The notes beneath the pieces are model-generated. The model searched no databases. It was not told the DNA's origin and saw only the letters and a list, made by a program, of their open reading frames with translations. Made by a program: the position numbers and the translations under genes. A stretch of 12,528 bases of DNA, taken from positions 1-12,528 of the forward strand of contig DAJV01000031.1 of NCBI GenBank assembly GCA_002496475.1, written 5' to 3'. The stretch comes from Vulcanisaeta sp. UBA163. GTDB taxonomy: Archaea; Thermoproteota; Thermoprotei; Thermoproteales; Thermocladiaceae. Positions 1 to 6,999 of this stretch are shown here, in pieces; the stretch's first letter is position 1, and each line of letters starts with the position of its first letter.

Positions 1-7
1 CCGGTGG

Positions 8-16
8 TTTAATTAA
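8..16 (+). promoter_or_regulatory. TATA-like element for the ligase gene
   Basis: The AT-rich tttaattaa is centred about 31 bp before the ligase ATG, which would place transcription start only a few bases upstream of the start codon. Positions 1-42 have stops in all plus-strand frames, so no upstream coding end is visible. Inferred from position only. Confidence 0.4.
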
Positions 17-42
17 CCTCTTAGTAGAGTATTGAAAACGCT

Positions 43-1863
43 ATGTCCAGTGGTAATGATGTTAAGTTCATTGATGTTGTGAGGGTTCTCGAGAGTATTG
101 AGGCGACTACCCAGAGGACTGTCATGGCTAAGTTATTGTCCTCACTCTTGAAGAAGTCACCGCCAGTTGTTATTGATAAGGTTATTTACTTCATACTTGG
201 TCAGTTAAGGCCTGATTGGGAGGGTGTGGAGCTTGGTGTTGCTGAGAAGTTCACCTTTAGGGCTATTGCTAATGCCACTGGGGACTCTGTTAAGCAGGTT
301 GAGGATTTATATAAGAGGCTTGGCGACATTGGTGAAACCGCGAGGAGGATAATGAGTAGTAGGCCCCAGCAGGGTGGTGGTAAGTCAATCCTGGATTTCT
401 TTGGCGGTGGAGGTGGTGAGGAATTAACCATGGGTAGGGTATATGACACTTTGATGTCTATTGCCAGGGTTAGTGGTGAGGGCGCTCAGGACACTAAGGT
501 TAAGCTCCTGACATACCTATTCTCGAGGGCTAAGCCTGAGGAGGCTAAGTACATTGCCAGGTTTGTAATTGGTAAGTTAAGACTCGGGATTGCGGATATG
601 ACGATACTAGATGCATTAGCAGACGCCTACAAGGTGTCTAGGGAGGCCCTTGAGAGGGCTTATCACATTTATCCGGATCTTGGTTATATTGCTAAGATGG
701 TTGCTCAGGAGGGCCAGAATGCCCTGGCCAAGATCCACGTGACGCCTGGTGTACCAATACAGCCAATGCTTGCGGAGAGATTAAGTACGGCAGCCGAGAT
801 CCTGGCTAAGCTTGGCGGTACTGCAATGGTCGAGTATAAGTATGATGGTGAGAGGGCCCAGGTACATAGGACTAGGGATGGTGAAGTTAGGATCTTCAGT
901 AGAAGACTTGAGAATATTACGTATGCTTACCCAGATGTTGCTGAGTATGTTAGGGAAGCCATTGATGCCAAGGAGTACATTGTCGAGGGTGAGATAATTG
1001 CCATTGACCCTGACACGGGTGAGTTTAGGCCCTTCCAAGAATTGATGCATAGGAAGAGGAAGCATGATGTTAAGGAGGCGATGAAGGAGTACCCTGTTAA
1101 TATTTTCCTGTTCGATGCCATGTATGTTGATGGCCAAGACCTTACAAATCTACCACTGATTGATAGGAAGAGGAAGTTGCTCGAGATTCTTAAGCCCAGT
1201 GAGTACGTTCATTTAGCAACCTGGAGGGTGATAAATGATGCTGAGGAGCTTGATAAGTTCTTCCATGAGGCCATAAGCGATGGTTGCGAGGGCGTCATGT
1301 GTAAGTCCATTAAGGCCGACTCCATTTATGAAATGGGCGCCAGGGGCTGGCTTTGGATTAAGTATAAGCGTGACTACAGGAGTGAGTTGACGGATACCTT
1401 GGATCTCGTGATTGTTGGTGCCTTCTGGGGTCGTGGGAAGAGAGCTGGGGCCTATGGAGCATTATTGATTGCGGCTTACGACCCAAAGACTGATCAATTC
1501 TACACAGTGAGTAAGGTTGGTAGTGGCTTCACGGATGAGGATCTAGTGAAGCTCAAGCAAATGCTTGATCCGTACAGGATACCCCATAGGCATCCGAGGG
1601 TTGTCTCTAAGATGGAGCCTGACGTGTGGTTCGTGCCGGCCGTGGTGCTTGAGATAATTGGTGCAGAAATAACCCTAAGCCCGCTCCATACATGTTGTAT
1701 GGGGGCCGTTAGGCCTGATGTTGGATTAGCCATTAGGTTCCCGAGGTTTACCGGGCGCTATAGGACTGATAAGTCGCCTGAGCAGGCGACCACGGTGGAT
1801 GAGATACTTGAGATGTATAGGGAGCAGAAGAAGGTGAAGATAGAGGAGGGGGCCAATCCCTAG
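43..1863 (+). CDS. lig: ATP-dependent DNA ligase (archaeal type)
   Basis: Seals nicks in duplex DNA using ATP, joining Okazaki fragments and finishing repair. The 606-aa length matches archaeal/eukaryotic ligase-I-type enzymes. Residues about 1-220 are the helical DNA-binding domain. The adenylation domain carries motif I, EYKYDGERAQ, with K266 as the AMP-accepting lysine, then RIFSRR (motif III region), EGEIIA (motif IIIa/IV region) and EGVMCK. The OB-fold domain ends in motif VI-like RPDVGLAIRFPRF. Residues 109-124 form a glycine-rich loop, QQGGGKSILDFFGGGG, holding a PCNA-interaction-like I116-x-x-F119-F120. The ATG at 43 is about 31 bp downstream of a TATA-like tttaattaa, fitting a very short leader. 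The gene converges on the next gene with a 3-bp gap. The family assignment is secure; cofactor preference (ATP versus ADP/GTP) cannot be read from the sequence. Confidence 0.97.
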   Translation: MSSGNDVKFIDVVRVLESIEATTQRTVMAKLLSSLLKKSPPVVIDKVIYFILGQLRPDWEGVELGVAEKFTFRAIANATGDSVKQVEDLYKRLGDIGETARRIMSSRPQQGGGKSILDFFGGGGGEELTMGRVYDTLMSIARVSGEGAQDTKVKLLTYLFSRAKPEEAKYIARFVIGKLRLGIADMTILDALADAYKVSREALERAYHIYPDLGYIAKMVAQEGQNALAKIHVTPGVPIQPMLAERLSTAAEILAKLGGTAMVEYKYDGERAQVHRTRDGEVRIFSRRLENITYAYPDVAEYVREAIDAKEYIVEGEIIAIDPDTGEFRPFQELMHRKRKHDVKEAMKEYPVNIFLFDAMYVDGQDLTNLPLIDRKRKLLEILKPSEYVHLATWRVINDAEELDKFFHEAISDGCEGVMCKSIKADSIYEMGARGWLWIKYKRDYRSELTDTLDLVIVGAFWGRGKRAGAYGALLIAAYDPKTDQFYTVSKVGSGFTDEDLVKLKQMLDPYRIPHRHPRVVSKMEPDVWFVPAVVLEIIGAEITLSPLHTCCMGAVRPDVGLAIRFPRFTGRYRTDKSPEQATTVDEILEMYREQKKVKIEEGANP

Positions 1864-1866
1864 GAT

Positions 1867-2409
1867 TCATTGCCCACTTCCTTCCTCCTTCAGGACCCTT
1901 TCAAGGGTCCACCTAATTGCCCTAATTATTTCCCTGAGCCTCTCATCGTTCCGGTAATTCCTAATGATTATATTAATGACGTTATCACCGTCGAGCTTGA
2001 TTTCGTAATTGAAGGCCTCCTCACGCCTTAGTTGGCCATCCTTAACCATTTTATCGTCTTCCTGCTTAAAGCCCTCGAGTATCTTATCCCTGAAGAACCT
2101 CTTGAATGCCGTGACATCCTTACTGAAGGGCTTTATTGGCTTAATACTAACTCCACCCTCGTAGATCTCAACTGTGCCCAACAACTCATTGCCGGTCCTA
2201 GACCTGATTTCCCTGGTCTCCACTAGCCTGCCTAGGTCCTGGGCTTTACCCACGAGTTCGGTAGCTGGTACTATTGATTGCGACTTTATTATGTTATCAA
2301 TGATGCTTTTTATTTCATTCAATAAATTAAGCTCCTCCTGGAGTTCCCTAATTCTACTATCCAGCTTATCCCTGAGTTCGAGCAGTTTCTTTACATCAGC
2401 ATTGTCCAC
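1867..2409 (-). CDS. Conserved-looking coiled-coil protein of unknown function
   Basis: I do not recognise this 180-aa protein. Residues about 4-45 are a charged heptad-rich coiled coil (LLELRDKLDSRIRELQEELN). Residues about 75-145 look like a small alpha/beta domain with alternating hydrophobic strands (TVEIYEGGVSIKPI, YEIKLDGDNVINIIIRNY). The C-terminus is a basic/acidic helix (LREIIRAIRWTLERVLKEE). There is no signal peptide, membrane segment or cysteine cluster, so it is probably cytosolic and oligomeric. The start is GTG at 2409: the ATG a few bases in is out of frame, and a TTTATTAA box centred 26 bp upstream fits a leaderless mRNA starting exactly there. It is divergent from the PfkB kinase and convergent with the ligase. 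That it is a gene is clear; its function is open. Confidence 0.85.
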   Translation of the reverse strand: MDNADVKKLLELRDKLDSRIRELQEELNLLNEIKSIIDNIIKSQSIVPATELVGKAQDLGRLVETREIRSRTGNELLGTVEIYEGGVSIKPIKPFSKDVTAFKRFFRDKILEGFKQEDDKMVKDGQLRREEAFNYEIKLDGDNVINIIIRNYRNDERLREIIRAIRWTLERVLKEEGSGQ

Positions 2410-2410
2410 G

Positions 2411-2438
2411 TCAAAAATTAATAGGCCTAGTTAATAAA
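2411..2438. promoter_or_regulatory. Overlapping divergent promoters with imperfect palindrome
   Basis: Only 36 bp separate two GTG starts (2409 on the minus strand, 2446 on the plus strand). aaaaatta at 2413-2420 is centred about 29 bp before the kinase GTG. ttaataaa at 2431-2438 is TTTATTAA on the minus strand, 26 bp before the coiled-coil GTG. Between them, the palindrome taggccta (2422-2429) is flanked by ttaa on both sides with one extra base on the right. Each TATA lies near the other gene's start site, so the two promoters probably cannot be occupied at once. Confidence 0.6.
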
Positions 2439-2445
2439 GCTACTC

Positions 2446-3405
2446 GTGAATAAAAAGGCGATAGTACTTTCGATGGGTAACCTAAACCTGGATATATATG
2501 TGAAGGCTGATGCGATACCGAGACCTGATGAAGCCGTTGATGCGTATGAAACCTACATGGGTGGCGGCGGTTCTGCGGCTAACTTCTCAGTTGCTGTGGC
2601 TAGGCTTGGGCTTGGTTCGAGGTTCCTTGGGTCTGTGGGCAATGATCAATTTGGCGATATGTTGATCAAGGAGTTGGAGTCTGAGGGTGTGGACACTAGG
2701 TTCGTTAAGAGGATTAGTCATGAGAGGACTGGTACGGTAATAGTTATCGTAGGTCTCGACGGCTCTAAACGAATGATTAGATACACTGGTGCTAACCTTG
2801 GCCTGACCCCTACTGATATAACTGACGGGGTGATTAACGGCATATCGCATGTACACGTTGCCCTAGGCAGGACTGAGATTATAGAGTCCGTAAAACGTGT
2901 CGCAAGGTCCATGGGATTGACGGTATCCATTGATGGTGGAACATCACTTGCAAAGAAGGGGCTTGATGTAATTAGAGATGCGGTTAATGATGTTGATGTC
3001 TGGTTCATGAATAGTTTTGAGGCGAGGGAGCTTGGGCATTCTGAGAGTGTTGTTAGGGCGGCTGAGAATATTGTGGGTAGGGTTAAGGTTAGGGAATTGA
3101 TAGTTACGTTGGGTTCCCGCGGGGCATTACTGCTTAAGGATGGTGAGGTTAAGTACTCAGATGCCTTTAAGGTAGCCCCCATGGATACCACGGGTGCTGG
3201 TGATACCTTCGCCGCAGCCTACGTCACAGCCACAATACTAGACTTGGACCCCATAGATAAGCTTGTCTTCGCTAATGCAGCTGCATCGCTTAAGGTTACC
3301 CGGAGGGGTGCGCGTTCATCACCAAGGCTAAATGAGGTTCTTGATTTCCTGAACTCCCTTGGTTATGCAAAGTTGGTTATTGAGGTGTTGGCTAGGTTTG
3401 AGTAG
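2446..3405 (+). CDS. PfkB-family carbohydrate/nucleoside kinase
   Basis: Phosphorylates a sugar or nucleoside hydroxyl with ATP (ribokinase fold). The 319-aa length is typical. Visible signatures are the N-terminal substrate-side motif GGGGSAANFSVAVARLG (residues about 39-55), the NDQFGD segment and, near the C-terminus, DTTGAGDTFAAAY, in which D253 is the catalytic base and GAGD forms the anion hole. The GTG start at 2446 is preferred over the ATG at 2473 because the first beta strand (AIVLSMGNLNLD) lies between them and a TATA-like box sits about 29 bp upstream. The substrate is not evident: ribose, 2-keto-3-deoxygluconate, fructose-6-phosphate and nucleosides are all used in archaeal members. 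No sugar-pathway genes adjoin it, so context does not help. Confidence 0.93.
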   Translation: MNKKAIVLSMGNLNLDIYVKADAIPRPDEAVDAYETYMGGGGSAANFSVAVARLGLGSRFLGSVGNDQFGDMLIKELESEGVDTRFVKRISHERTGTVIVIVGLDGSKRMIRYTGANLGLTPTDITDGVINGISHVHVALGRTEIIESVKRVARSMGLTVSIDGGTSLAKKGLDVIRDAVNDVDVWFMNSFEARELGHSESVVRAAENIVGRVKVRELIVTLGSRGALLLKDGEVKYSDAFKVAPMDTTGAGDTFAAAYVTATILDLDPIDKLVFANAAASLKVTRRGARSSPRLNEVLDFLNSLGYAKLVIEVLARFE

Positions 3406-3423
3406 TTCTATTAGTAACGGAAA

Positions 3424-3437
3424 AAACTTATATATGT
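3424..3437 (+). promoter_or_regulatory. Promoter (TATA) of the Cys-rich/nucleotidyltransferase unit
   Basis: aaacttatatatgt after an A-run gives one of the clearest TATA boxes in the window, centred near 3431. Expected transcription start is near 3458, leaving a leader of about 18 nt before the GTG at 3476. A purine stretch (aagggga, 3464-3470) precedes that GTG and may serve as a weak ribosome binding site, unlike the leaderless neighbours. Confidence 0.6.
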
Positions 3438-3475
3438 ATAGGGTAAGTAAGTAGTTAGGAGTTAAGGGGATCACT

Positions 3476-3814
3476 GTGTCTAGAGTTAATGTCCAGGTAA
3501 GGGTTAAGTACTGTGATGGTACCTGGTGTAATTTCCAATACTTTAGATGCGCAAAGAAGGCATTGAAGGTTGTTAGGCAGGGTAATAAGGTCATCACGCA
3601 ATGTACATTATTCGGCGGATCCTGCATTGGGTATAAGTGCCAGTATGCGGTTTGTGAGGCGCACGTGATGGCTCCTGATGGTAGGTGCCTGCTTGATCTC
3701 AAGAACATGGAGACGAAGGATAGGGATATTGTTGAGGAGGCTAAAAAGCTTGATCAGCAGGCCTCGGTAATTAATAGGCATTTGAGGAAGCTTGGACTTA
3801 AGGATTACATGTAG
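3476..3814 (+). CDS. Small eight-cysteine protein, function unknown
   Basis: A 112-aa protein with cysteines at 13, 18, 25, 43, 50, 55, 60 and 71, all in the first two thirds, giving CX4CX6C and CX6CX4CX4CX10C spacings. The last 40 residues form a charged helix (METKDRDIVEEAKKLDQQAS). The pattern suggests a metal or Fe-S centre, or disulfides in an intracellular thermophile protein; the sequence cannot decide between them. There is no signal peptide. The GTG start follows a strong TATA and a purine-rich site, and no in-frame ATG occurs before the first cysteine. The gene ends 9 bp before the nucleotidyltransferase ATG, so the two are probably cotranscribed. I do not recognise a named family. 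Confidence 0.85.
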   Translation: MSRVNVQVRVKYCDGTWCNFQYFRCAKKALKVVRQGNKVITQCTLFGGSCIGYKCQYAVCEAHVMAPDGRCLLDLKNMETKDRDIVEEAKKLDQQASVINRHLRKLGLKDYM

Positions 3815-3823
3815 GTATCAAAA

Positions 3824-4504
3824 ATGCTGAGTGTAGTTATACTAACTGCTGGTTTAGGGGAGAGATTAAGGCCACTTACGTATCTTGTCCCCAAACCATA
3901 CTTGCCACTTCGTAATGGATTAATAATAGAGCACGTATTGAATTGGGTCAGGGAACAGGGACTGAATTACGATCGCCTTATTGTTGTTACAGCCTACATG
4001 GCTGATAAGGTCACTTCATTCTTTAGGGATGCACTGCCTGGGGTCGAGTTTGTTGTTGCGGATCAATTACTAGGTACCGCTGGGCAACTGTGGTATGTTA
4101 GGGACTTGGTGAATGATGATGATAATGTAGTTGTGATAAACGGTGACGTACTAACTGACCTACCTCTGGTTAAGGCGTTGGATTTCCATAAATCCAATGA
4201 TGCTGATGTCACAATAGTGTCCACTAGGTATAGGTTAACGGCTAGGTATGGTGTGCTTGATGTGGGTCCCAGTGGCGAGTTTAGGGGTTGGTTGGAGAAA
4301 CCCGTCATGACACTTCCCATAGTAACTGGTATTTACATAATGCAGGGTTCACTTATTAAGAAGTTGAGTAAGGAGAGGCTTGACATGAATAAGTACATTG
4401 AGAATCTTCAGGCGTTGGGTTTAAGGATAATGGTCTTCTTGACAGATGGTAACTATGTGGATCTTGGTGTGCCTCAGGATTACGCTATGGTGATGATGAC
4501 CTGA
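3824..4504 (+). CDS. Sugar-1-phosphate nucleotidyltransferase (short form)
   Basis: Transfers a nucleoside monophosphate from NTP to a sugar-1-phosphate, making an NDP-sugar for glycosylation or polysaccharide synthesis. The N-terminal signature LTAGLGERLRPLT...PKP (residues 7-25) binds the nucleotide, with R14 and K24 as key residues. NGDV at 106-109 gives the metal aspartate D108, and VDLGVP near the end gives the second, D213. At 226 aa it is the catalytic Rossmann-like domain alone: the C-terminal left-handed beta-helix of RmlA/GlmU-like archaeal homologues is absent. That resembles mannose-1-phosphate guanylyltransferase-like or short glucose-1-phosphate enzymes. Exact sugar and nucleotide are not determinable. 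It lies 9 bp after the Cys-rich gene and probably shares its transcript. Confidence 0.93.
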   Translation: MLSVVILTAGLGERLRPLTYLVPKPYLPLRNGLIIEHVLNWVREQGLNYDRLIVVTAYMADKVTSFFRDALPGVEFVVADQLLGTAGQLWYVRDLVNDDDNVVVINGDVLTDLPLVKALDFHKSNDADVTIVSTRYRLTARYGVLDVGPSGEFRGWLEKPVMTLPIVTGIYIMQGSLIKKLSKERLDMNKYIENLQALGLRIMVFLTDGNYVDLGVPQDYAMVMMT

Positions 4505-4524
4505 ATAAAATCAATGAACGCAAC

Positions 4525-4532
4525 ATATATAA
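4525..4532 (+). promoter_or_regulatory. TATA box for the coiled-coil operon
   Basis: atatataa, centred about 31 bp before the ATG at 4560, predicts a leader of roughly 5 nt. No Shine-Dalgarno sequence is seen before that ATG, consistent with near-leaderless translation. Confidence 0.6.
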
Positions 4533-4559
4533 GTAATTAAAATAATCAGGTTAGTAATA

Positions 4560-5333
4560 ATGTCTAGGGCTGTTTGTCCAGGACTTGAGAGGACCGCGAA
4601 TGGTTATGTATGTACATATGCGCAAAGGCCGATAAACCCATTTCAATGGTATTGCTTTGGTGATTATTTCGAATGCCCGATATATGTTCAGTACATGAAG
4701 TCCAAGGGGCCGCAGGCAAAAGCGGAGGTGAAGCCATCGCAGACTATTCAACCATTACAACAACAGGCGCAACAGGTTACCACTGCATCTACCGTAGTAG
4801 CCCCAACCCGTGTAGAGGTTACTGGAGAGGCTGAGGATGAGTTGATAAGGAATGGCGAGACAATAATCTCTAAATTCGAGGGTAGTGCCAAGGCGCTTAA
4901 TGAAAAATGGAAGGATTATGAGAACTCTGTTCAAACCACAAGGCAAAGTTGGGAGACCGAGAAGACTAGGTTGAGGAGATACATGGTTATTCTTGAGAGG
5001 ATTCGTAATAAGTACAGTGAGGATCTTAAGGAGGTTGAGCTTAGGAGGAGTATGGGCTTGATAGGTGATGATACGTACAACAGGCTTAAAGATGACATTC
5101 AGAAGAAGCTTGATAAGGTTGATGAGAAACTTAAGGAGTTAAATACGCGGTATCAAGAGGTTGAATCAACAATAACTCAGCATTACAGGAGATTATTGTT
5201 AACAACAGTAACGCCTGAGATCAGTAAGTTGAAGCTCTCTCTGGCGAAGCTTGAGGAGATGTATAGGGATGGTAAGATTAGTAAGGATGTTTATGAAAAG
5301 TTGAAGGCAGAGATAGAGGGGGTGATATCATGA
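4560..5333 (+). CDS. Four-cysteine module plus coiled-coil protein (paralogue of the next gene)
   Basis: Unrecognised 257-aa protein in three parts. Residues 1-46 hold C6, C18, C32 and C39 in a CP-x-L...C...C-x6-CP-x-Y layout that looks like a zinc or Fe-S ligand set. Residues about 50-85 are a Q/T/P-rich flexible linker. Residues about 90-257 are coiled coil with two helical hairpins of the form G-[LI]-I-x-x-D-x-Y (166-173) and DGKISKDVYEKLK (237-249), resembling SHOCT-type short hairpins. W117, Y120, W131, G166, H208 and G238 recur at near-identical spacing in the downstream protein, so the pair arose by duplication. Its stop overlaps the next start (ATGA), implying translational coupling. 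A scaffold or complex-forming role is inference only. Confidence 0.88.
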   Translation: MSRAVCPGLERTANGYVCTYAQRPINPFQWYCFGDYFECPIYVQYMKSKGPQAKAEVKPSQTIQPLQQQAQQVTTASTVVAPTRVEVTGEAEDELIRNGETIISKFEGSAKALNEKWKDYENSVQTTRQSWETEKTRLRRYMVILERIRNKYSEDLKEVELRRSMGLIGDDTYNRLKDDIQKKLDKVDEKLKELNTRYQEVESTITQHYRRLLLTTVTPEISKLKLSLAKLEEMYRDGKISKDVYEKLKAEIEGVIS

Positions 5334-5893
5334 GTGATGAAATGCTGAAGATCTATGGAGAATTACTTAAACAAATAAACAAGACTTATGATAATTACGT
5401 AGAACAGATTAAGCGATTAAATAATATGTGGTCTGATTACAAGACTGCTGTCGGTAACGTCAAGAGGAACTGGGACGTAGACAATATATTACTGGCGCTT
5501 AGGGTTAATGAACTCAAGGCAAGCATTGACTCAATACAAGAGGAACTTGACATGCTCAAGGCCAAGAAGGAGCTTGGGCTCATCGATGAGGAGGAGTACT
5601 CGAAATCATCCGCCGAGCTTACTGACACGCTTACAAAATTAAGCAGTATGTATGACGAGGCTAGGTCAAAGATTGACGAAGTTGATAAGGGCATTAAGGA
5701 GCATTGGTTTAGGTCAATGGATGTCACAACGCTTACGACGGACCAAGTCGATGGCATGATAAAGGAGCTTGAGGATAACAAGGCTAAGGGTGAGGTACCT
5801 GATGACGTGTATACCAGGATTAAGGCGGATCTGGAGCTTGTAAAGAGGGTTGTCCAGGCACTGGCGCTAATAAAGACTGAGTCAAAGTCATAG
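5330..5893 (+). CDS. Coiled-coil protein, cysteine-free paralogue of the preceding gene
   Basis: Unrecognised 187-aa, highly charged helical protein without cysteines, signal peptide or membrane segment. It matches the upstream protein's C-terminal half in register: W34, Y37, W48, G83 (GLIDEEEY), H125 and G154 (GEVPDDVY), against W117, Y120, W131, G166, H208 and G238. The spacings W-W 14, W-G 49 and G-H 42 are the same in both, and G-G is 71 here against 72. It lacks the Cys module and linker. The ATG at 5330 overlaps the preceding stop, so the two are probably made in fixed ratio and may form a heteromer through their coiled coils. It is followed by an AT-rich convergent gap. Confidence 0.88.
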   Translation: MSDEMLKIYGELLKQINKTYDNYVEQIKRLNNMWSDYKTAVGNVKRNWDVDNILLALRVNELKASIDSIQEELDMLKAKKELGLIDEEEYSKSSAELTDTLTKLSSMYDEARSKIDEVDKGIKEHWFRSMDVTTLTTDQVDGMIKELEDNKAKGEVPDDVYTRIKADLELVKRVVQALALIKTESKS

Positions 5894-5937
5894 GGTTTAT
5901 TTCGCCTTGGATTTGATAAAAATGGGTTTTCATTTAA
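5894..5937. terminator. AT-rich convergent intergenic region, probable terminators for both strands
   Basis: The 44-bp gap between convergent stops contains T-runs on each strand: ttttcattt at 5927-5935 on plus, and the complement of aaaaatggg (5919-5927) giving a T5 run on minus. Archaeal termination commonly uses such oligo-T tracts. No stable hairpin is seen. Confidence 0.4.
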
Positions 5938-6945
5938 CTAGGGTTGGGGTTTATTGGTTTTAATGCTATGAATCTTAACAGCCTCCCTGTATGCCTTTAT
6001 TATGCCGTATAAACCGATTATACCTACCACGGAAATCACCAGTAGGAACCCTATATCTACTGCATCGAGGTTTGGTATTGGTATTCCAGTACTTATTGCC
6101 CAGGAGTCGATTTGTGGTAGGAATATTATTAATAGGCCAACTAAGGCAAATACAATTCCTCCATAGTACAGTGTAATTCCCGCGGTCTTCCTGCCAACGT
6201 ATTTAACCTCCTCCTCCGTGAACTTCTTAGCCCTTAGCAACCCACCGAAGAAGGCGCCAAGTATTATCTGCATTATCATAGTGCCTATCCCAAACATTAA
6301 ACCTGGCAGTGGTGCATACCAAATACTCGGCATCTCCGGGGCTAGTACAAATGTTATTATTGATGCATATGCCCCAAAGCCGAAGCCCGCTATTAACCCA
6401 TGGACAATGGTCATTTTTATTGGGACCTCCCTCGGGTGAGCCTCATGAGGTGGTATTCTCCTGGCTTCGCTTGTGTGGTGCTGGCGTCCACCAAGCAATA
6501 CATCAATTGGTAGGTGGAAGTACCTGCCCTTCAATATGTATGAGCCTGCTATTGCCATTACCAAACCAACTATGAAGTAAACCGGGCCATCCAGGTTATA
6601 CTTCATATAGAAGTAGGCAAGTCCTATGTAGCCCAGTGTCGTTAGGAGCGCCCTTTGCAATGTGAAGCCGAAGGAGAATAGGAAGCCCGCCTTCATGCCA
6701 CCCTTACTACTATATTCACCAACTGCGTAGCTGAAGGTTATTGGCCACGTATGCTCATCAGGTGTTATGCCATGTAACATCCCTAGGAATAAGGATACCA
6801 CTAATATCTCGGCTACTGTTAATTGTCCCGGTGGATGCAATAGAAAGTTTATGTTAAATATCCCAAGTCCAAGTATCACTGCTGTTACTCCTAGTATTGC
6901 TAAGTTCACCATTGATGTTAAACCTACGTGCTTATCCGTACTCAT
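5938..6945 (-). CDS. Eight-helix membrane protein, NiCoT/NicO-like candidate metal transporter
   Basis: A 335-aa polytopic protein with about eight hydrophobic segments (near residues 12-36, 42-60, 84-114, 120-138, 176-203, 212-238, 252-276 and 292-316). Helix 2 ends in HGITPDEH (H58, D63, H65), close to the HX4DH metal signature of nickel/cobalt permeases but with one extra residue between D and H. A cytosolic-type loop around 154-175 is histidine-rich (H156, H157, H167, H170), followed by a second HG motif at H182. Helix number and His loop match NiCoT/RcnA-like LysE-superfamily proteins. It is divergent from a CDF metal exporter, which supports a metal role. Direction and metal are unknown; another LysE-clan transporter is possible. 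The ATG at 6945 fits a leaderless start 26 bp from a TATA box. Confidence 0.85.
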   Translation of the reverse strand: MSTDKHVGLTSMVNLAILGVTAVILGLGIFNINFLLHPPGQLTVAEILVVSLFLGMLHGITPDEHTWPITFSYAVGEYSSKGGMKAGFLFSFGFTLQRALLTTLGYIGLAYFYMKYNLDGPVYFIVGLVMAIAGSYILKGRYFHLPIDVLLGGRQHHTSEARRIPPHEAHPREVPIKMTIVHGLIAGFGFGAYASIITFVLAPEMPSIWYAPLPGLMFGIGTMIMQIILGAFFGGLLRAKKFTEEEVKYVGRKTAGITLYYGGIVFALVGLLIIFLPQIDSWAISTGIPIPNLDAVDIGFLLVISVVGIIGLYGIIKAYREAVKIHSIKTNKPQP

Positions 6946-6959
6946 TAGGGTTACCCTAA
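6945..6959. repeat. Perfect inverted repeat at the start of the NiCoT-like gene (operator candidate)
   Basis: TTAGGGTTACCCTAA has two 7-bp arms around one T. It covers about -14 to +1 of the leaderless minus-strand gene, directly between its TATA box and ATG, where a bound protein would block RNA polymerase. Operator function is inferred from symmetry and position. Confidence 0.55.
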
Positions 6960-6967
6960 AGTAAGGA

Positions 6968-6975
6968 TTAATAAA
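6968..6975 (-). promoter_or_regulatory. TATA box of the NiCoT-like gene
   Basis: The minus strand reads TTTATTAA, centred 26-27 bp before the ATG at 6945, the spacing expected for a leaderless archaeal transcript. Confidence 0.65.
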
Positions 6976-6999
6976 CCTTTTCCAGGAGTTAGTTTTTTA

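Noticed and set aside
781..1137. 118-aa and other antisense frames inside the ligase
   Set aside because: Shadow frames of the ligase adenylation domain with no family resemblance.
2718..3191. 157-aa open frame antisense to the PfkB kinase
   Set aside because: Low-complexity Ser/Thr/Leu/Pro-rich translation typical of the reverse strand of a well-coded gene; the plus-strand kinase is secure.
3328..3708. 126-aa antisense open frame over the kinase end and Cys-rich gene
   Set aside because: It would run through a strong promoter and a coherent plus-strand gene; no domain or initiation signal.
1867..5893. Idea that the coiled-coil proteins are arcadins/cytoskeletal partners of crenactin or Cdv proteins
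   Set aside because: No actin-like, ESCRT-III-like or Vps4-like gene is in the window and no diagnostic motif supports it.
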